A stretch of DNA of 64,000 bases from Mycolicibacter hiberniae (GCF_010729485.1 NZ_AP022609.1:3286001-3350000), one strand, 5' to 3'; shown: positions 1 to 10,158, counted from the first letter of the stretch. The notes: generated from the letters alone by a model not told the origin. Numbers and translations are program-made.

Positions 1-119
1 CAGGAATCGGTTTCGCCCAGTTCCGCGGCGCGAATCGCCTCGGTGGTACCCGCCGCAGCGGCCCAGTCGCGGACCAGCTCGCGGGCGGCGAGCTCGTCGT
101 CGGTGATGGTCACGGACAC
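1..119 (-). CDS. fadE34: FadE34-type acyl-CoA dehydrogenase, N-terminal fragment (runs off the left edge)
   Basis: Only the first 39 codons are inside the window. Reading leftward from the GTG at 119 gives MSVTITDDELAARELVRDW and onward, which resembles the N-terminus of mycobacterial FadE34. That family consists of flavin acyl-CoA dehydrogenases acting on the CoA-activated cholesterol side chain. A GGAGGT at 127-132 lies 7 nt upstream, which favours this GTG over the in-frame GTG at 113. It is divergent from kstR, and the KstR operator at 183-196 sits between them, as in other mycobacteria, so derepression by sterol CoA-thioesters is expected. The catalytic domain is not visible, so the call rests on the N-terminus and the context. 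Confidence 0.75.
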   Translation of the reverse strand, partial: MSVTITDDELAARELVRDWAAAAGTTEAIRAAELGETDS

Positions 120-182
120 GCTGGGCACCTCCGGGTCGAAACTGACTGATGGCGGGTGGACCTGGAAGACCACCCCACCTAC

Positions 183-196
183 TAGAACGTGTTCTA
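183..196. promoter_or_regulatory. KstR operator (inverted repeat)
   Basis: TAGAACGTGTTCTA is a perfect 14-bp palindrome that fits the published KstR consensus TNNAACNNGTTNNA. It lies between fadE34 (start 119) and kstR (start 336), so it should autoregulate kstR and repress the acyl-CoA dehydrogenase gene. Only the motif and its position are seen here; binding is inferred. Confidence 0.9.
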
Positions 197-335
197 ATAG
201 TGCCAGCGTCGGAGCGTCAAGTCGAACCGTTATGGCTGGACACGTCGGGTCCGGCCGATGTCGGGAGTAATAAATTCAACTACGCGGTGCGTATCGTTAT
301 CAGCCAGAGGATCGACGGAGGGAGGCGCGCAGCAC

Positions 336-1007
336 ATGTCGTCACCAGCCGAGGGCAACTCAGGCCGAGGATCGGCCAGCCAACCGCGCGAGGTGGTCAA
401 TGTCGCTGTGCTCAACGAATCCGACCTAGGCTCCGAAGCGCAGCGCGAACGGCGCAAGCGCATCCTCGACGCGACGCTGGCGATCGCTTCCAAAGGCGGA
501 TACGACGCGGTGCAGATGCGTGCCGTCGCCGACCGCGCCGACGTGGCCGTCGGCACGCTGTACCGCTACTTCCCCTCCAAAGTTCACCTGCTGGTCTCGG
601 CGATGGGCCGGGAGATCGCGCGGGTGGACACCAAGACCGATCCCGCGACGTACGCCGCGACCACCCGCCACCAGCGGCTCAACCTGGTGGTCAACAAGCT
701 CAACCGCGCCATGCAACGCAACCCGCTGCTCACCGAGGCGATGACGCGGGCCTACGTCTTCGCCGACGCCTCGGCGGCCGGTGAAGTCGACCACGTCCAG
801 AAGCTGATCGACTCGATGTTCGCCGGAGCGATGAGCGACGGGGAGCCCACCGAGGAGCAGTACCACATCTCGCGGGTGATCTCGGATGTGTGGCTGTCCA
901 ACCTGCTCGCCTGGCTGACCCGGCGCGCGTCGGCCACCGACTTCACCACCCGGCTGGACTTGGCTGTCCGGCTGCTGATCGGCGACGACGACAGACCCAA
1001 GGTCTGA
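336..1007 (+). CDS. kstR: TetR-family repressor of cholesterol catabolism KstR
   Basis: 223-residue TetR regulator. After a variable N-terminal extension of about 22 residues, the core beginning NVAVLNESDLGSEAQRER is almost identical to M. tuberculosis KstR, including the helix-turn-helix stretch around VADRADVAVGTLYRYF. The C-terminal ligand domain carries the conserved RAYVFADASAA segment. KstR represses the sterol side-chain and ring degradation regulon and is released by a steroid-CoA intermediate. The ATG at 336 was chosen because a GGAGGGAGG lies about 10 nt upstream; an internal start near the NVAVL residues would give the roughly 200-residue form annotated in M. tuberculosis. Its own operator is at 183-196. 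Confidence 0.95.
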   Translation: MSSPAEGNSGRGSASQPREVVNVAVLNESDLGSEAQRERRKRILDATLAIASKGGYDAVQMRAVADRADVAVGTLYRYFPSKVHLLVSAMGREIARVDTKTDPATYAATTRHQRLNLVVNKLNRAMQRNPLLTEAMTRAYVFADASAAGEVDHVQKLIDSMFAGAMSDGEPTEEQYHISRVISDVWLSNLLAWLTRRASATDFTTRLDLAVRLLIGDDDRPKV

Positions 1008-1077
1008 CCCGAGGACAACGACGAAGCCCGTCGGCTCGCCGATCGCGACCGCCGGGACCATCGGCGGCCCATCCCGA

Positions 1078-1083
1078 TAGCCT
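1078..1083 (+). promoter_or_regulatory. -10 box for a leaderless transcript of the MBL-fold gene
   Basis: TAGCCT matches the mycobacterial TANNNT -10 hexamer and ends exactly 6 nt before the ATG at 1090. Transcription would then begin at or next to the start codon, in line with the absence of a Shine-Dalgarno sequence there. Confidence 0.5.
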
Positions 1084-1089
1084 GACCGG

Positions 1090-2010
1090 ATGCGCTTCAA
1101 GCTCGGCCGCCCCGACATCGGCCGGTACGCCGATCGATTCGACGTGGCACCCGCGTCGCCGGCCACACCGCTGTCGGTGACCTGGCTCGGCGTCACCAGC
1201 CTGCTCATCGATGACGGCTCGTCGGCGCTGATGACCGACGGCTTCTTCTCCCGGCCCGGCCTGGCCCGAGTGGCGCTGGGCAAAGTGGCGCCGTCTGAGG
1301 CACGCATCCACGGTTGTCTGGCGCGGGCCGGAGCGCGTGAGCTGGCCGCGGTGATCCCGCTGCACTCGCACATCGATCACGCGATGGACTCCGCCGTGGT
1401 GGCCGAACGGACCGGGGCGGTACTGGTCGGCGGCCAGTCGACGGCCAACGTGGGTCGCGGCCAAGGGCTCTGCGAGGACCGGCTGATCGTGGCCGCAACG
1501 GGTGCGCCCATCGCCCTGGGCGCCTACGACGTCACCCTGGTGGAGTCGCGGCACTGCCCGCCTGACCGCTTCCCCGGCGTCATCACCGCCGCGGTGGTGC
1601 CGCCGGTACGGGCGTCTGCCTACAAGTGCGGTGAGGCCTGGTCGGCGTTGGTGGTTCACCGGCCCTCGGGACGCAGCCTGCTGATCATGGGCAGTGCGGG
1701 TTTCGTCCCGGGGTCGTTGGCCGGCCGCAACGCCGACGTGGTCTACCTGGGCATCGGCCAGCTCGGCGTTCAGCCCCGGCAGTATCTGGTCGACTACTGG
1801 AATGAGACGGTCCGGGCCGTCGGGGCTTCGACGGTGGTGTTGACCCACTGGGACGACTTCTTCCGGCCGCTGTCGAAACCGTTGCGCGCCTTGCCCTATG
1901 CCGGTGACGATCTCGACGTCACCATGCGGGTTCTCAGCGAACTCGCCGAGGCCGACGGAGTGGGACTGCACCTGCCCACCGTGTGGCGCCGTGAGGATCC
2001 GTGGGCCTGA
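1090..2010 (+). CDS. Metallo-beta-lactamase-fold hydrolase, Rv3577-like
   Basis: 306 residues. The metal-binding signature appears as HSHIDHAMD (about residues 92-100), the degenerate H-x-H-x-D-H motif of the superfamily. Later histidines in VESRHCPPD and LTHWDD could complete the site. The substrate is unknown; nothing here identifies it as a beta-lactamase. No signal peptide is seen, so it is probably cytoplasmic. It overlaps the next gene (ArsB-like permease) by 10 nt, so the two are likely one transcript. In M. tuberculosis, as I recall, a regulator and a lipoprotein gene lie between kstR and this gene; both are absent here. Confidence 0.85.
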   Translation: MRFKLGRPDIGRYADRFDVAPASPATPLSVTWLGVTSLLIDDGSSALMTDGFFSRPGLARVALGKVAPSEARIHGCLARAGARELAAVIPLHSHIDHAMDSAVVAERTGAVLVGGQSTANVGRGQGLCEDRLIVAATGAPIALGAYDVTLVESRHCPPDRFPGVITAAVVPPVRASAYKCGEAWSALVVHRPSGRSLLIMGSAGFVPGSLAGRNADVVYLGIGQLGVQPRQYLVDYWNETVRAVGASTVVLTHWDDFFRPLSKPLRALPYAGDDLDVTMRVLSELAEADGVGLHLPTVWRREDPWA

Positions 2011-3251
2011 ATCTGGCTCTTGCGCTGCTGCTGCTTGCTGTGGTGCTGGGCTTTGCGGTGGTCCGCCCACGCGGCTGGCCGGAGCTGGTCGCAGCGGTAC
2101 CCGCCGCCCTCATCCTGGTTGGCGCGGGCGCGATCTCGATGCACGACGCACTGTCCGAGGCTGCCACATTGCTGCACGTCGTGGCGTTCCTGGGCGCCGT
2201 GCTGGTGCTGGCGCAACTCTGCGACGACGAGGGCCTGTTCGAGGCGGCCGGCGCGGCCATGGCACGCGCCGACGTGGGTCCGCCGCAGCACCTGCTGCGC
2301 CGCGTCTTCGTCATCGCCGCGGGTCTGACCGCGGTGCTGAGCCTGGACGCGACTGTCGTGCTGCTGACGCCGGTGGTGCTCACGATGGCCCGGCGACGCA
2401 ACGCCCCGATCCGCCCGCACGCCTATGCGACCGCCCACCTCGCCAACACCGCATCGCTGCTGCTGCCGGTGTCCAACCTGACGAATCTGCTGGCGTTTCA
2501 CGAGGCGGGCGTCTCCTTCCTGCGGTTCGCGGCGCTGATGGCGGCTCCGTGGTTGGCCGCCACAGCGGTCGTCTACCTGATCTTCCGCTGGTTCTTCCGC
2601 GCCGATCTGCGTGCCACGCCGGTGCACGAGCATGCCGGGCCACCGCCCCCCGTCCCGGTCTTCGTGCTGGTGGTGCTCGCGCTGACCCTGGCCGGCTTCG
2701 TGGTCGCCGAGACCCTCGGCGTGCCGCCGGCGTGGGCGGCCGTCGCCGGTGCTGCGGTACTGGCCGCTCGCGGCCTGGCGCAGCGGCGCAGCACGCCGGG
2801 CAGCATTGTCCGGGCGGCCAACCCGGGGTTTCTGGTGTTCGTGTTGGCACTGGGCGTGGTGGTGCGCGCCGTGGTCGACAACGGCCTGGGCGACCGGATG
2901 ACCATGGTGCTGCCGGATGGATCGGGCCTGTGCGCCCTGCTCGGTGTCGCGGCGGTGGCCGCGGTGCTGGCCAATGTGGTCAACAACCTGCCCGCAACGC
3001 TGGTGCTGGCGCCGCTGGTGGCGCCGAGTGGACCGGTCGCGGTACTGGCCGTGTTGATCGGCGTCAACATCGGACCCAACCTGAGTTACACCGGTTCCCT
3101 GTCGAACCTGTTGTGGCGCCGGGTGTTGCGCCGGTACCGTGTGCCGGCCGGAGTGGGCGAATACACCCGCCTGGGCCTGTGCACGGTGCCGGTCACCCTG
3201 GTGGTGGCCGTCGTCGCCCTATGGGCAAGTGCCCGGCTGCTGGGGGTCTAA
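2001..3251 (+). CDS. ArsB/NhaD-type anion or arsenite permease (Rv3578-like)
   Basis: 416-residue polytopic membrane protein with about ten hydrophobic segments from the N-terminus (LNLALALLLLAVVLGFAVV) to the C-terminus. It has the family features SLDATVVLLTPVV and, in the second half, NVVNNLPATLVLAPL followed by GVNIGPNLSYTGSLS. These resemble the re-entrant segments of ion-transporter superfamily permeases such as ArsB. The M. tuberculosis counterpart is named arsB2, but no arsenic regulator or arsC is nearby, so arsenite export is only a family-level guess. The GTG start at 2001 overlaps the MBL-fold gene. Its stop overlaps the convergent GDPD gene by 4 nt. Confidence 0.85.
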   Translation: MGLNLALALLLLAVVLGFAVVRPRGWPELVAAVPAALILVGAGAISMHDALSEAATLLHVVAFLGAVLVLAQLCDDEGLFEAAGAAMARADVGPPQHLLRRVFVIAAGLTAVLSLDATVVLLTPVVLTMARRRNAPIRPHAYATAHLANTASLLLPVSNLTNLLAFHEAGVSFLRFAALMAAPWLAATAVVYLIFRWFFRADLRATPVHEHAGPPPPVPVFVLVVLALTLAGFVVAETLGVPPAWAAVAGAAVLAARGLAQRRSTPGSIVRAANPGFLVFVLALGVVVRAVVDNGLGDRMTMVLPDGSGLCALLGVAAVAAVLANVVNNLPATLVLAPLVAPSGPVAVLAVLIGVNIGPNLSYTGSLSNLLWRRVLRRYRVPAGVGEYTRLGLCTVPVTLVVAVVALWASARLLGV

Positions 3252-4141
3252 CCGACCCGGTAGGCCGGTGGCAGCGGCATGCCCAGTTCGGCCAGCACCG
3301 CGCGCGCCCGCGCCGGGTAGTCGGTGATGAGCCCGTCGACTCCGGCGGCGATCTGCCGGCGCATGTCGTCGGCCTCGTTCACGGTCCACGGGATCACCCG
3401 CAGCCCGGCAGCGTGTGCGCGTTGCACGAAGGGCCGATCCACCACCGAGTAGTCCGGGGACACGACGGCGGCACCGGCCGCCTGCGCTCCGGAGATCGGG
3501 TCGGGGCCCTGCTCCCACAGCGCGACCAGGGGGATGGCCGGTTCGGCGGCACGCACCAACGGCAGGACGCTCCAGTCGGAACTCTGGATAGCGACGGCAT
3601 CGAGCCGACCGGCCGCCCGCACCGCCGCCAGCACCACCTCGACGATCCGCTGCTGGTTTCCGGAGTCGACCTTGGTCTCGATGTTGTAGCGGATGCCGGT
3701 ATGTGCGGCCAGCGCGAAGACGTCCGGCAAAGTCCCGATCATATTGCCGGCCACCATTTCTGCGTCGGGAAACTCCGGCAGCAGGTGTCCGCAGTCCAGG
3801 GTGCGAATCTGGGCGAGAGTCAACTCGGCGACCCGCCGGCCCACGTACGGGTAATCCGGATCGCCGGCGAAAGCCGGTCCGGTGTCGGCACATTTGGCCG
3901 GTTCGATCACCAGGTCGTGCCACACCAGTGGCTGGACGTCGCGGGTCAGCACGACGTCGAGCTCCAACGTGCTGACACCCAGCTGGAGCGCCTTGGCGAA
4001 GGCGCGCAGTGATTCCTCGGTGGTCTCGCCCCGCCCGCCCCGGTGAGCCTGCAGATCGAATGCCGGCGACTGCGCGCTCGCCGAGGAAGGGTTCAGCATC
4101 GCGGTGAACAACACCGCCGCCAGGACGACGCGGCCGATCAC
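3248..4141 (-). CDS. Secreted glycerophosphodiester phosphodiesterase
   Basis: 297 residues. The N-terminus ([20 protein letters not shown], then SAQ) is a signal peptide with probable cleavage near ASA-QS. The mature part begins with the GDPD hallmark [17 protein letters not shown] and continues with ELDVVLTRD and VWHD, the metal and acid/base residues of the TIM-barrel family. The C-terminal [11 protein letters not shown] and GLITDYP motifs are also typical. The family hydrolyses glycerophosphodiesters to glycerol-3-phosphate and an alcohol; here it acts outside the membrane. The GTG start overlaps the rlmB stop by 4 nt, so it is translated as the third gene of cysS-rlmB-GDPD. It is not at this spot in M. 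tuberculosis as I recall it. Confidence 0.88.
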   Translation of the reverse strand: MIGRVVLAAVLFTAMLNPSSASAQSPAFDLQAHRGGRGETTEESLRAFAKALQLGVSTLELDVVLTRDVQPLVWHDLVIEPAKCADTGPAFAGDPDYPYVGRRVAELTLAQIRTLDCGHLLPEFPDAEMVAGNMIGTLPDVFALAAHTGIRYNIETKVDSGNQQRIVEVVLAAVRAAGRLDAVAIQSSDWSVLPLVRAAEPAIPLVALWEQGPDPISGAQAAGAAVVSPDYSVVDRPFVQRAHAAGLRVIPWTVNEADDMRRQIAAGVDGLITDYPARARAVLAELGMPLPPAYRVG

Positions 4142-5079
4142 CGCCGCTGACGCGCGATTTCGGCCAACACCACCCCGGCAGCCACCGAGGCGTTGAGCGA
4201 CTCAGTGGGCCCGGCCATCGGGATCGACACGATGGCGTCGCAGTTCTGCCGGACCAGCCGGGACAGGCCTTTGCCCTCGGAACCGACGACCAGCACCATC
4301 GGGCCGGTGCCGTCCAGCTCATCGACCATGGTCTCGCCGCCGGCGTCCAACCCGACGACCTGCAAGCCGCGGTCCGCCCATGCCTTCAGTGTCTGGTTGA
4401 GGTTTGCCGCCCGCGCCACCGGAATGCGTGCTGCTGCACCGGCACTGGTGCGCCAGGCCACCGCCGTCACCGACGCCGATCGGCGCTGCGGAATGACCAC
4501 GCCGTGTCCGCCGAACGCCGCTACCGAGCGCACGATGGCACCGAGATTGCGCGGATCGGAGATGTTGTCCAAAGCGACCAGCAGCGCGGGCGCGGCGTCT
4601 TGCCGCGCGGCGGCCAGCAAATCGTCGGGATGGGCGTATGCATACGGGGGAACCTGCAGCGCGATGCCCTGGTGCAGACCGTTGGTGGTCATCTTGTCCA
4701 GGTCCGACCGGGGAACCTCCAGGATCGGCAATCCGGAGTCGGCCGCGCGGGTAACCGATTCGGTCAGCCGCTCATCGGCTTCCGCGCCGAGGGCCACATA
4801 CAGCGCGGTGGCCGGTATTCCGGCGCGCAGGCACTCCAGAACCGGGTTGCGGCCCAGCACGGTTTCGCTCTCGTCGGCACGCTTGGCGGTCCGGTAAGCA
4901 CGCTGTTTGGCTGCGCGCTTGGCCGCTTTGGCCGCCGGGTGATACTCCCGCTTGTGCGCCGGCGGGGTGGCGCCGCGACCCTCCAGCCCGCGGCGGCGCT
5001 GTCCCCCGGAACCTACCGTCGGCCCCTTCTTGGTGCCGGGCTTGCGCACCGCACCTTTGCGCTTGGAATTTCCAGCCAC
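4138..5079 (-). CDS. rlmB: 23S rRNA 2'-O-methyltransferase RlmB (SpoU/TrmH family)
   Basis: 313 residues. The first about 70 residues are Lys/Arg/Gly-rich ([15 protein letters not shown]) and probably bind RNA. They are followed by the RNA-binding substrate domain ([14 protein letters not shown]) and the knotted SPOUT methyltransferase domain with [29 protein letters not shown] and [17 protein letters not shown], the three SpoU motifs. It is expected to methylate the ribose of a 23S rRNA guanosine (G2251 in E. coli) using SAM. The GTG start directly follows the cysS stop codon (TAGGTG), so translational coupling is likely. Confidence 0.93.
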   Translation of the reverse strand: MAGNSKRKGAVRKPGTKKGPTVGSGGQRRRGLEGRGATPPAHKREYHPAAKAAKRAAKQRAYRTAKRADESETVLGRNPVLECLRAGIPATALYVALGAEADERLTESVTRAADSGLPILEVPRSDLDKMTTNGLHQGIALQVPPYAYAHPDDLLAAARQDAAPALLVALDNISDPRNLGAIVRSVAAFGGHGVVIPQRRSASVTAVAWRTSAGAAARIPVARAANLNQTLKAWADRGLQVVGLDAGGETMVDELDGTGPMVLVVGSEGKGLSRLVRQNCDAIVSIPMAGPTESLNASVAAGVVLAEIARQRR

Positions 5080-6489
5080 CTAATCCACTCCATCCACCAG
5101 CAGAGACCATTGCGGACCGTCGCCGGTGTCGGTGACCTCGATGCCGGCATCCTTGAGCCGACCGCGGATCTCATCGGCCAGCTGCCAATCCCGTTCCGCG
5201 CGAGCAGTTTCCCTGCGATCCAATTCGGCACGCACCAATACGTCGACCGCGGCCAGCGCCGCCGAGGTCTGATCGCGCGATTCCCAGCGTTCGTTGAGCG
5301 GATCGCAGCCCAGCACGTCCATCATCGCCCGGATCGAGCCGGCGGCGCCCAGCGCAGCCTCGTGGTCGCCGGTGTCCAGCGCCCGGTTGCCCTCAGCCCT
5401 GGTCCGGTGCACCTCGGCCAGGGCGATCGGCACCGACAGGTCGTCGTCGAGTGCGGCGGCGAACCGCGGAGTCCAGCTGCCCGGTGTCACCGCACCGACC
5501 CGGCTGCGCACCCGGTGCAGGAACTCCTCGATACCGACGTAGGCATTGACGGCGTCACGCAATGCCGTCTCGGAGAACTCGAGCATCGATCGGTAGTGGG
5601 CGCTGCCAAGGTAGTAGCGCAGCTCGGCGGGCCGGACCCGCTGCAGCACCGCCGCCATCGACAGCACATTGCCCAGCGACTTACTCATCTTCTCGCCGCC
5701 GAGGGTGACCCAGCCGTTGTGCAGCCAGTAGTTGGCGAATCCGTCTCCGGCAGCGCGGCTCTGCGCGATCTCGTTCTCGTGGTGCGGGAAAACCAGATCC
5801 ATGCCCCCGCAGTGGATGTCGAACTCAGCACCGAGGTAGGACCGGGCCATCGCCGAGCATTCCAGGTGCCAGCCCGGCCGGCCGCGGCCCCACGGTGTGG
5901 GCCAGCTGGGCTCACCGGGCTTGGCGCCCTTCCACAGCGTGAAGTCGCGCGGATCGCGTTTGCCGGTGGCGACGCCCTCGCCCTGATGCACGTCATCGAT
6001 CCGGTGACCGGACAGCTTCCCGTAGTCGGGGTAGCTGAGCACGTCGAAATACACGTCGCCGTCGCCGGTGTAGGCGTGCCCGGTGTCGATCAAGCGCTCG
6101 ATCAGCTCCACCATCTGGGTGATGTGCCCGGTGGCGCGCGGTTCCACCGACGGCGGCAGCACCCCCAGCGCGTCGTAGGCGGCGGTGAACTCGCGTTCGT
6201 GGGTGGCGGCCCACTCCCACCAGGGCCGGCCGGCCGCGGCGGCCTTGGCCAGGATCTTGTCGTCGATGTCGGTCACGTTGCGCACGAAGGCGACGTCGTA
6301 GCCGCGGGCGGTGAGCCACCGGCGCAGGATGTCGAACGCCACGCCGCTGCGGACGTGGCCGATGTGCGGCGCGGCCTGAACGGTGGCGCCGCATAGATAG
6401 ATGGACACCTGACCGGGCCGCAGCGGGACGAACTCACGCACGGCGCCGGTTGCCGTGTCATGCAGTCGCAGGCCGGGGCGTTCGGTCAC
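5080..6489 (-). CDS. cysS: Cysteinyl-tRNA synthetase
   Basis: 469 residues, class I synthetase. Visible are the zinc cysteine in [19 protein letters not shown] with the HIGH motif (HIGH), the LECSAMA segment, the zinc ligands around [14 protein letters not shown], and the KMSKS loop in [12 protein letters not shown]. The C-terminal DALR-like helical domain follows. The GTG at 6489 gives [11 protein letters not shown], matching the length and start of M. tuberculosis CysS1; an upstream extension to 6531 is possible but unlikely. A -10-like TAAGCT is at 6498-6503. It heads the cysS-rlmB-GDPD transcript. Confidence 0.96.
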   Translation of the reverse strand: MTERPGLRLHDTATGAVREFVPLRPGQVSIYLCGATVQAAPHIGHVRSGVAFDILRRWLTARGYDVAFVRNVTDIDDKILAKAAAAGRPWWEWAATHEREFTAAYDALGVLPPSVEPRATGHITQMVELIERLIDTGHAYTGDGDVYFDVLSYPDYGKLSGHRIDDVHQGEGVATGKRDPRDFTLWKGAKPGEPSWPTPWGRGRPGWHLECSAMARSYLGAEFDIHCGGMDLVFPHHENEIAQSRAAGDGFANYWLHNGWVTLGGEKMSKSLGNVLSMAAVLQRVRPAELRYYLGSAHYRSMLEFSETALRDAVNAYVGIEEFLHRVRSRVGAVTPGSWTPRFAAALDDDLSVPIALAEVHRTRAEGNRALDTGDHEAALGAAGSIRAMMDVLGCDPLNERWESRDQTSAALAAVDVLVRAELDRRETARAERDWQLADEIRGRLKDAGIEVTDTGDGPQWSLLVDGVD

Positions 6490-6497
6490 GACGGGCC

Positions 6498-6503
6498 AGC
6501 TTA
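6498..6503 (-). promoter_or_regulatory. Putative -10 box of the cysS operon
   Basis: On the minus strand TAAGCT (TANNNT) ends 8 nt before the cysS GTG. The 17-nt string TAAGCTGGCCCGTCGTG is nearly the same as that preceding lysS at 21353-21369 (two mismatches), so the two synthetase genes share the same short or absent leader. Confidence 0.45.
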
Positions 6504-6576
6504 CCGGGCGTCCTGACCGCGGCCTCCGCACCCGCCGCCACCTGCCGTATCGGTGGACAGGGATTGTGACGTGGCA

Positions 6577-6582
6577 TATATT
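6577..6582 (+). promoter_or_regulatory. -10 box for a leaderless transcript of the secreted repeat protein
   Basis: TATATT is a perfect TANNNT hexamer ending 6 nt before the GTG at 6589, the typical distance from -10 box to transcription start. This supports GTG 6589 as the leaderless start over GTG 6571, which overlaps the -10 region. Confidence 0.55.
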
Positions 6583-6588
6583 GCGGCA

Positions 6589-7611
6589 GTGAGCAAACGT
6601 CTGGTGGCAGTCTCGGGAACCTTCTTGGCTGCGGTCGCATTCGTCGGCAGCGCGACCGCCTACGCCGACGAACCGAACAACAACAACAACCAGTCCCAGC
6701 AGGCTGAGCTTGTGGCGGCCCCAGTAGAGGCGCCTCCCGCTCCGGCCCCGGTTGCCCCCGTCGATGCCGCCGCCTTGCCCTCCGCCGCAGACCAGGCGGC
6801 GCTGCAGGAAACCCAGCAGGACATGCAGGCCGAGCAGCAGCGGCAGCAGGCCGAGCAGCAGGCCGACTTGGTCGGTACCTCGGCCACGACCGCAGGTGCC
6901 AGCCAGGCCGCAATGGGCAGCCAGATCGGTATGTCGATGGCGATGATGGCGCCGATGCTGGCCATGATGGCGCCGTCGCTGGTCATGCCGCTCATGACCC
7001 CGATGCTGAGCAGCCTCGCCCAGTCAGGCGCGGGCACCGGCGCAAACGCGCTTACCGAAACCGCCGGTGCGGCCGCCTCAACCGACGCATTCTTCGGCCC
7101 CGGTTCAGCCGCCGCGACGGAGCTCTTCAGCGCTCCGGCCGTCGAAGCCTTCAACACGCCCGCCGAAGCCTTCTCGCCCGCTTTCGAGGCCGTCAGCGTT
7201 CCCGCTGTCGAAGCCTTCAGCACGCCCGCTGTCGACCTGCCTTTCGGCCTGGGCGACTTTGACTTCCTGTCCACCGTGGGCGCCGACGCCCTCACGGGGG
7301 TAACTGGGGACATCATCGGTGGCACCCTGGTCGACGTCGGGGCCGCCGGTGCTGATGTCGCCGGTGACGCCGCGCTCACTGCTTCCAGCGCATTTCTCGA
7401 TGGCGGTGCTGCCCTGGGTGACGGCATCACTGACGCCGTCGCCATCGGCGTCACCGACGCGGTCACGCAGGGTGTCGTCGACACCGTCACCGAAGGCGTC
7501 ACCGAAGGCATCACCGACACCGTCACCACGGGCCTCGCCGAGGCCGGTGCATCGTTGGGCGGCGATATCGCCCTCTGCATCATCGGCACCATCTTCGGCG
7601 GGAACTGCTAG
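6589..7611 (+). CDS. Secreted Ala-rich repeat protein of unknown function
   Basis: 340 residues. The signal peptide [19 protein letters not shown] ends at a good AxA site (AYA-DEP). The mature protein has four zones: an Asn/Gln/Glu-rich low-complexity stretch (NNNNNQ, then [11 protein letters not shown]); a Met/Pro-rich hydrophobic stretch around [14 protein letters not shown]; degenerate repeats built on PAVEAF ([28 protein letters not shown]); and a C-terminal series of [17 protein letters not shown] units. It ends in [10 protein letters not shown], with two cysteines near the end. I do not recognise a family. Surface-exposed or cell-envelope localisation is inferred. It lies alone between divergent cysS and convergent ispF. 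Confidence 0.75.
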   Translation: MSKRLVAVSGTFLAAVAFVGSATAYADEPNNNNNQSQQAELVAAPVEAPPAPAPVAPVDAAALPSAADQAALQETQQDMQAEQQRQQAEQQADLVGTSATTAGASQAAMGSQIGMSMAMMAPMLAMMAPSLVMPLMTPMLSSLAQSGAGTGANALTETAGAAASTDAFFGPGSAAATELFSAPAVEAFNTPAEAFSPAFEAVSVPAVEAFSTPAVDLPFGLGDFDFLSTVGADALTGVTGDIIGGTLVDVGAAGADVAGDAALTASSAFLDGGAALGDGITDAVAIGVTDAVTQGVVDTVTEGVTEGITDTVTTGLAEAGASLGGDIALCIIGTIFGGNC

Positions 7612-7625
7612 TCCCGTCGGTTGAT

Positions 7626-8102
7626 TTAAGCCGGTACCACCAGCGCGGTAGCCACCGCGGCAAGCCCCTCACCCCGGCCGGTCAGTCCCAGGCCGTCGGT
7701 GGTGGTTGCCGATACCGAAACCGGTGCGCCCAGCAGTTGCGACAGCAGCTGCTGGGCTTCGGCGCGGCGCGGCCCCACCTTGGGCCGGTTACCGATCACC
7801 TGCACCGCGGCGTTGCCGACCACAAAACCGCTCTGGTCGAGTAGTTCGCGCACGTGCCCGAGCATCACGGCACCCGTTACGTGTGCCCAGCGGGGCTCGT
7901 CGACCCCGAAAACCGCCCCGAGGTCCCCCAAGCCTGCCGCCGACAGCAGCGCGTCGCACAGGGCGTGTACGGCTACGTCGCCGTCTGAGTGGCCGGCACA
8001 GCCGTCGGCATCGGGAAAAAGCAGGCCCAGCAGCCAACAGGGCCGGCCCGGCTCGATCGGGTGGACATCGGTGCCCACCCCGACCCGCGGCAGCCCGCTC
8101 AC
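7626..8102 (-). CDS. ispF: 2-C-methyl-D-erythritol 2,4-cyclodiphosphate synthase
   Basis: 158 residues, the usual length. Seen are [10 protein letters not shown] (Asp and His metal ligands), [17 protein letters not shown] with the second metal histidine, [11 protein letters not shown] and the C-terminal [21 protein letters not shown] signature. It cyclises CDP-methylerythritol-2-phosphate in the MEP isoprenoid pathway, in the cytoplasm, as a trimer. The GTG start overlaps the ispD stop by 4 nt (GTGA), so the two consecutive-pathway genes are co-translated. Confidence 0.96.
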   Translation of the reverse strand: MSGLPRVGVGTDVHPIEPGRPCWLLGLLFPDADGCAGHSDGDVAVHALCDALLSAAGLGDLGAVFGVDEPRWAHVTGAVMLGHVRELLDQSGFVVGNAAVQVIGNRPKVGPRRAEAQQLLSQLLGAPVSVSATTTDGLGLTGRGEGLAAVATALVVPA

Positions 8103-8764
8103 CGGTTCACGACCGCCTGGGCCAGCAGCGCATCCAGGGCCGTGGTGATCTTGAACGCCAGGGGGTCCCCCTCGACGGTCTGGACCTGGCCGCCGACGTG
8201 CTCGACCATGGACGCGTCGTCGGTGAAGTGGGTTCCCGCGCCGGCCTGCCGATAGGCCCGCAGCAACAGGTCGGCGGCGAAGCCCTGCGGGGTCTGTACG
8301 GCCCGCAGGCCGGCCCGCTCGGGGGTGCCCAGCACCATGCCGTTGGCGTCGACCGCCTTGATGGTGTCGGCCACGGCAAGAGCCGGGACCACCGCCCGGT
8401 GGCCGGCGTGTAACGCCTCCACAACCCGCCGTACCAGCGCGGGTGGGGTCAACGGCCGGGCGGCGTCGTGGACCAGCACATAGTCGGACTCTGTGACACC
8501 GGCCAGCGCCAGCCGGACGGACTCGACGCGGTCGGCGCCGCCGGCCACCACGGTGGCGGCCTCGCCGAGGATCAGCTTGGCCTCATCGGTGCGGTCCGGC
8601 GGTACCGCGACCACCACCTGGTCGACGACTCCGGACTCACGCAGGCCCGCTACGGCACGCTCGATCAGGGTCTGGCCACCCAGCAGAAAGAACGCTTTCG
8701 GTACGCCGGCGCCCAGCCGGACACCCGCACCAGCCGCCGGCACCACAGCTACTGTGCTTGGCAA
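8099..8764 (-). CDS. ispD: 2-C-methyl-D-erythritol 4-phosphate cytidylyltransferase
   Basis: 221 residues. The nucleotidyltransferase signature [19 protein letters not shown] binds [18 protein letters not shown] and [14 protein letters not shown] are further conserved blocks. It couples MEP to CTP in the MEP pathway. The best start is a TTG at 8764, with a GGAGA a few nt upstream; the homologous N-terminus begins at this point and no ATG/GTG is available. It is followed by ispF with a 4-nt overlap, and carD ends 54 nt upstream on the same strand. The carD-ispD-ispF order is standard for mycobacteria. Confidence 0.94.
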   Translation of the reverse strand: MPSTVAVVPAAGAGVRLGAGVPKAFFLLGGQTLIERAVAGLRESGVVDQVVVAVPPDRTDEAKLILGEAATVVAGGADRVESVRLALAGVTESDYVLVHDAARPLTPPALVRRVVEALHAGHRAVVPALAVADTIKAVDANGMVLGTPERAGLRAVQTPQGFAADLLLRAYRQAGAGTHFTDDASMVEHVGGQVQTVEGDPLAFKITTALDALLAQAVVNR

Positions 8765-8818
8765 CTATTCTCCGAGATTCGCCGAAAAGCTCGAAACGTC
8801 GCGGTCAGGACGCCGCGG

Positions 8819-9376
<558 letters not shown>

Positions 9377-9567
9377 TCAGGGGCACTGCCGGGCCAGGAG
9401 GGGGGTTGACAGCAGTGGAGAAGCGTGCTGGGCCGATCCCGATGAGAGCCTGATCAGGGCTGGTCGGCGGGGGTCGCGGCACACCTGCAACCCTGAGCTA
9501 TCGTCACGGGAGCGTTGCTACTACAGTGCATAGTCACACCTCGCGACGGCCGGGCAGGAGACCATAC

Positions 9568-10122
9568 GTGAACTCGTTCAGCAGGGCCTTTAACAGGGCT
9601 GCGATCGCGCTAGCCGCTGCAGCGACGATCGCTGGCTGCGGCACCGGCCAGATATCGCAGACTGCTGAACAGGCATCCGCGGTCAACGGCGCCTCAGCCG
9701 ATGTCGGCACCCTGGCGCTGCGCGACGTTCGGATCCAGGCGACTCAGACCGGCGCGGCGCTCGAGCCCGGCCAGACCGTCGACCTGGTATTCGTGGTCAG
9801 CAACCAGTCGACCGAGACCGACGACGAGCTGACCGACATCAAGACCTCCATCGGCAAGGTGTCGCCGCTGGCCGGCGGCAAGACCGTCCCGGTCGGCGGT
9901 GTCCTGGTGGTCAGTGCCCCGGCCGGACCGGACCTGCCCGCGGCGCCCGCCGCCAGGGCTCTGTCGGACGTCGCCAACGCCAACACCGCCTCGGCGACGG
10001 TGACGTTGGACAAGCCGATCCGCAACGGGCTGACCTACGACTTCACCTTCAACTTCAAGAACGCCGGATCAGTGAGCGTGGACGTGCCGATCTCGGCCGG
10101 CCCGCTCACCTCGCATCACTGA
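9568..10122 (+). CDS. lpqE: Lipoprotein LpqE
   Basis: 184 residues from the GTG at 9568, which has GCAGGAGA about 7 nt upstream. The N-terminus NSFSRAFNRAAIALAAAAT is a signal sequence ending in the lipobox IAGC, so the mature protein is lipid-anchored at its cysteine. Following residues GTGQISQTAEQ match M. tuberculosis LpqE. The body is a beta-rich domain with LALRDVRIQATQ and ending PISAGPLTSHH. Function is unknown; the family resembles copper-chaperone or PCu(A)C-like beta folds only weakly. It is divergent from carD and precedes radA. Confidence 0.88.
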   Translation: MNSFSRAFNRAAIALAAAATIAGCGTGQISQTAEQASAVNGASADVGTLALRDVRIQATQTGAALEPGQTVDLVFVVSNQSTETDDELTDIKTSIGKVSPLAGGKTVPVGGVLVVSAPAGPDLPAAPAARALSDVANANTASATVTLDKPIRNGLTYDFTFNFKNAGSVSVDVPISAGPLTSHH

Positions 10123-10158
10123 ACGCCGTAGCACGCCGGCCCTGTCGGACCTAGCCGA

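Noticed and set aside
1898..4012. Long forward open frame of 704 codons
   Set aside because: It is an out-of-frame and antisense shadow of the ArsB-like and GDPD genes; its translation is Arg/Gly/Pro-rich without motifs, as expected from high GC.
4504..6396. Long forward open frame of 630 codons
   Set aside because: Antisense to rlmB and cysS, both of which show full family motifs on the other strand.
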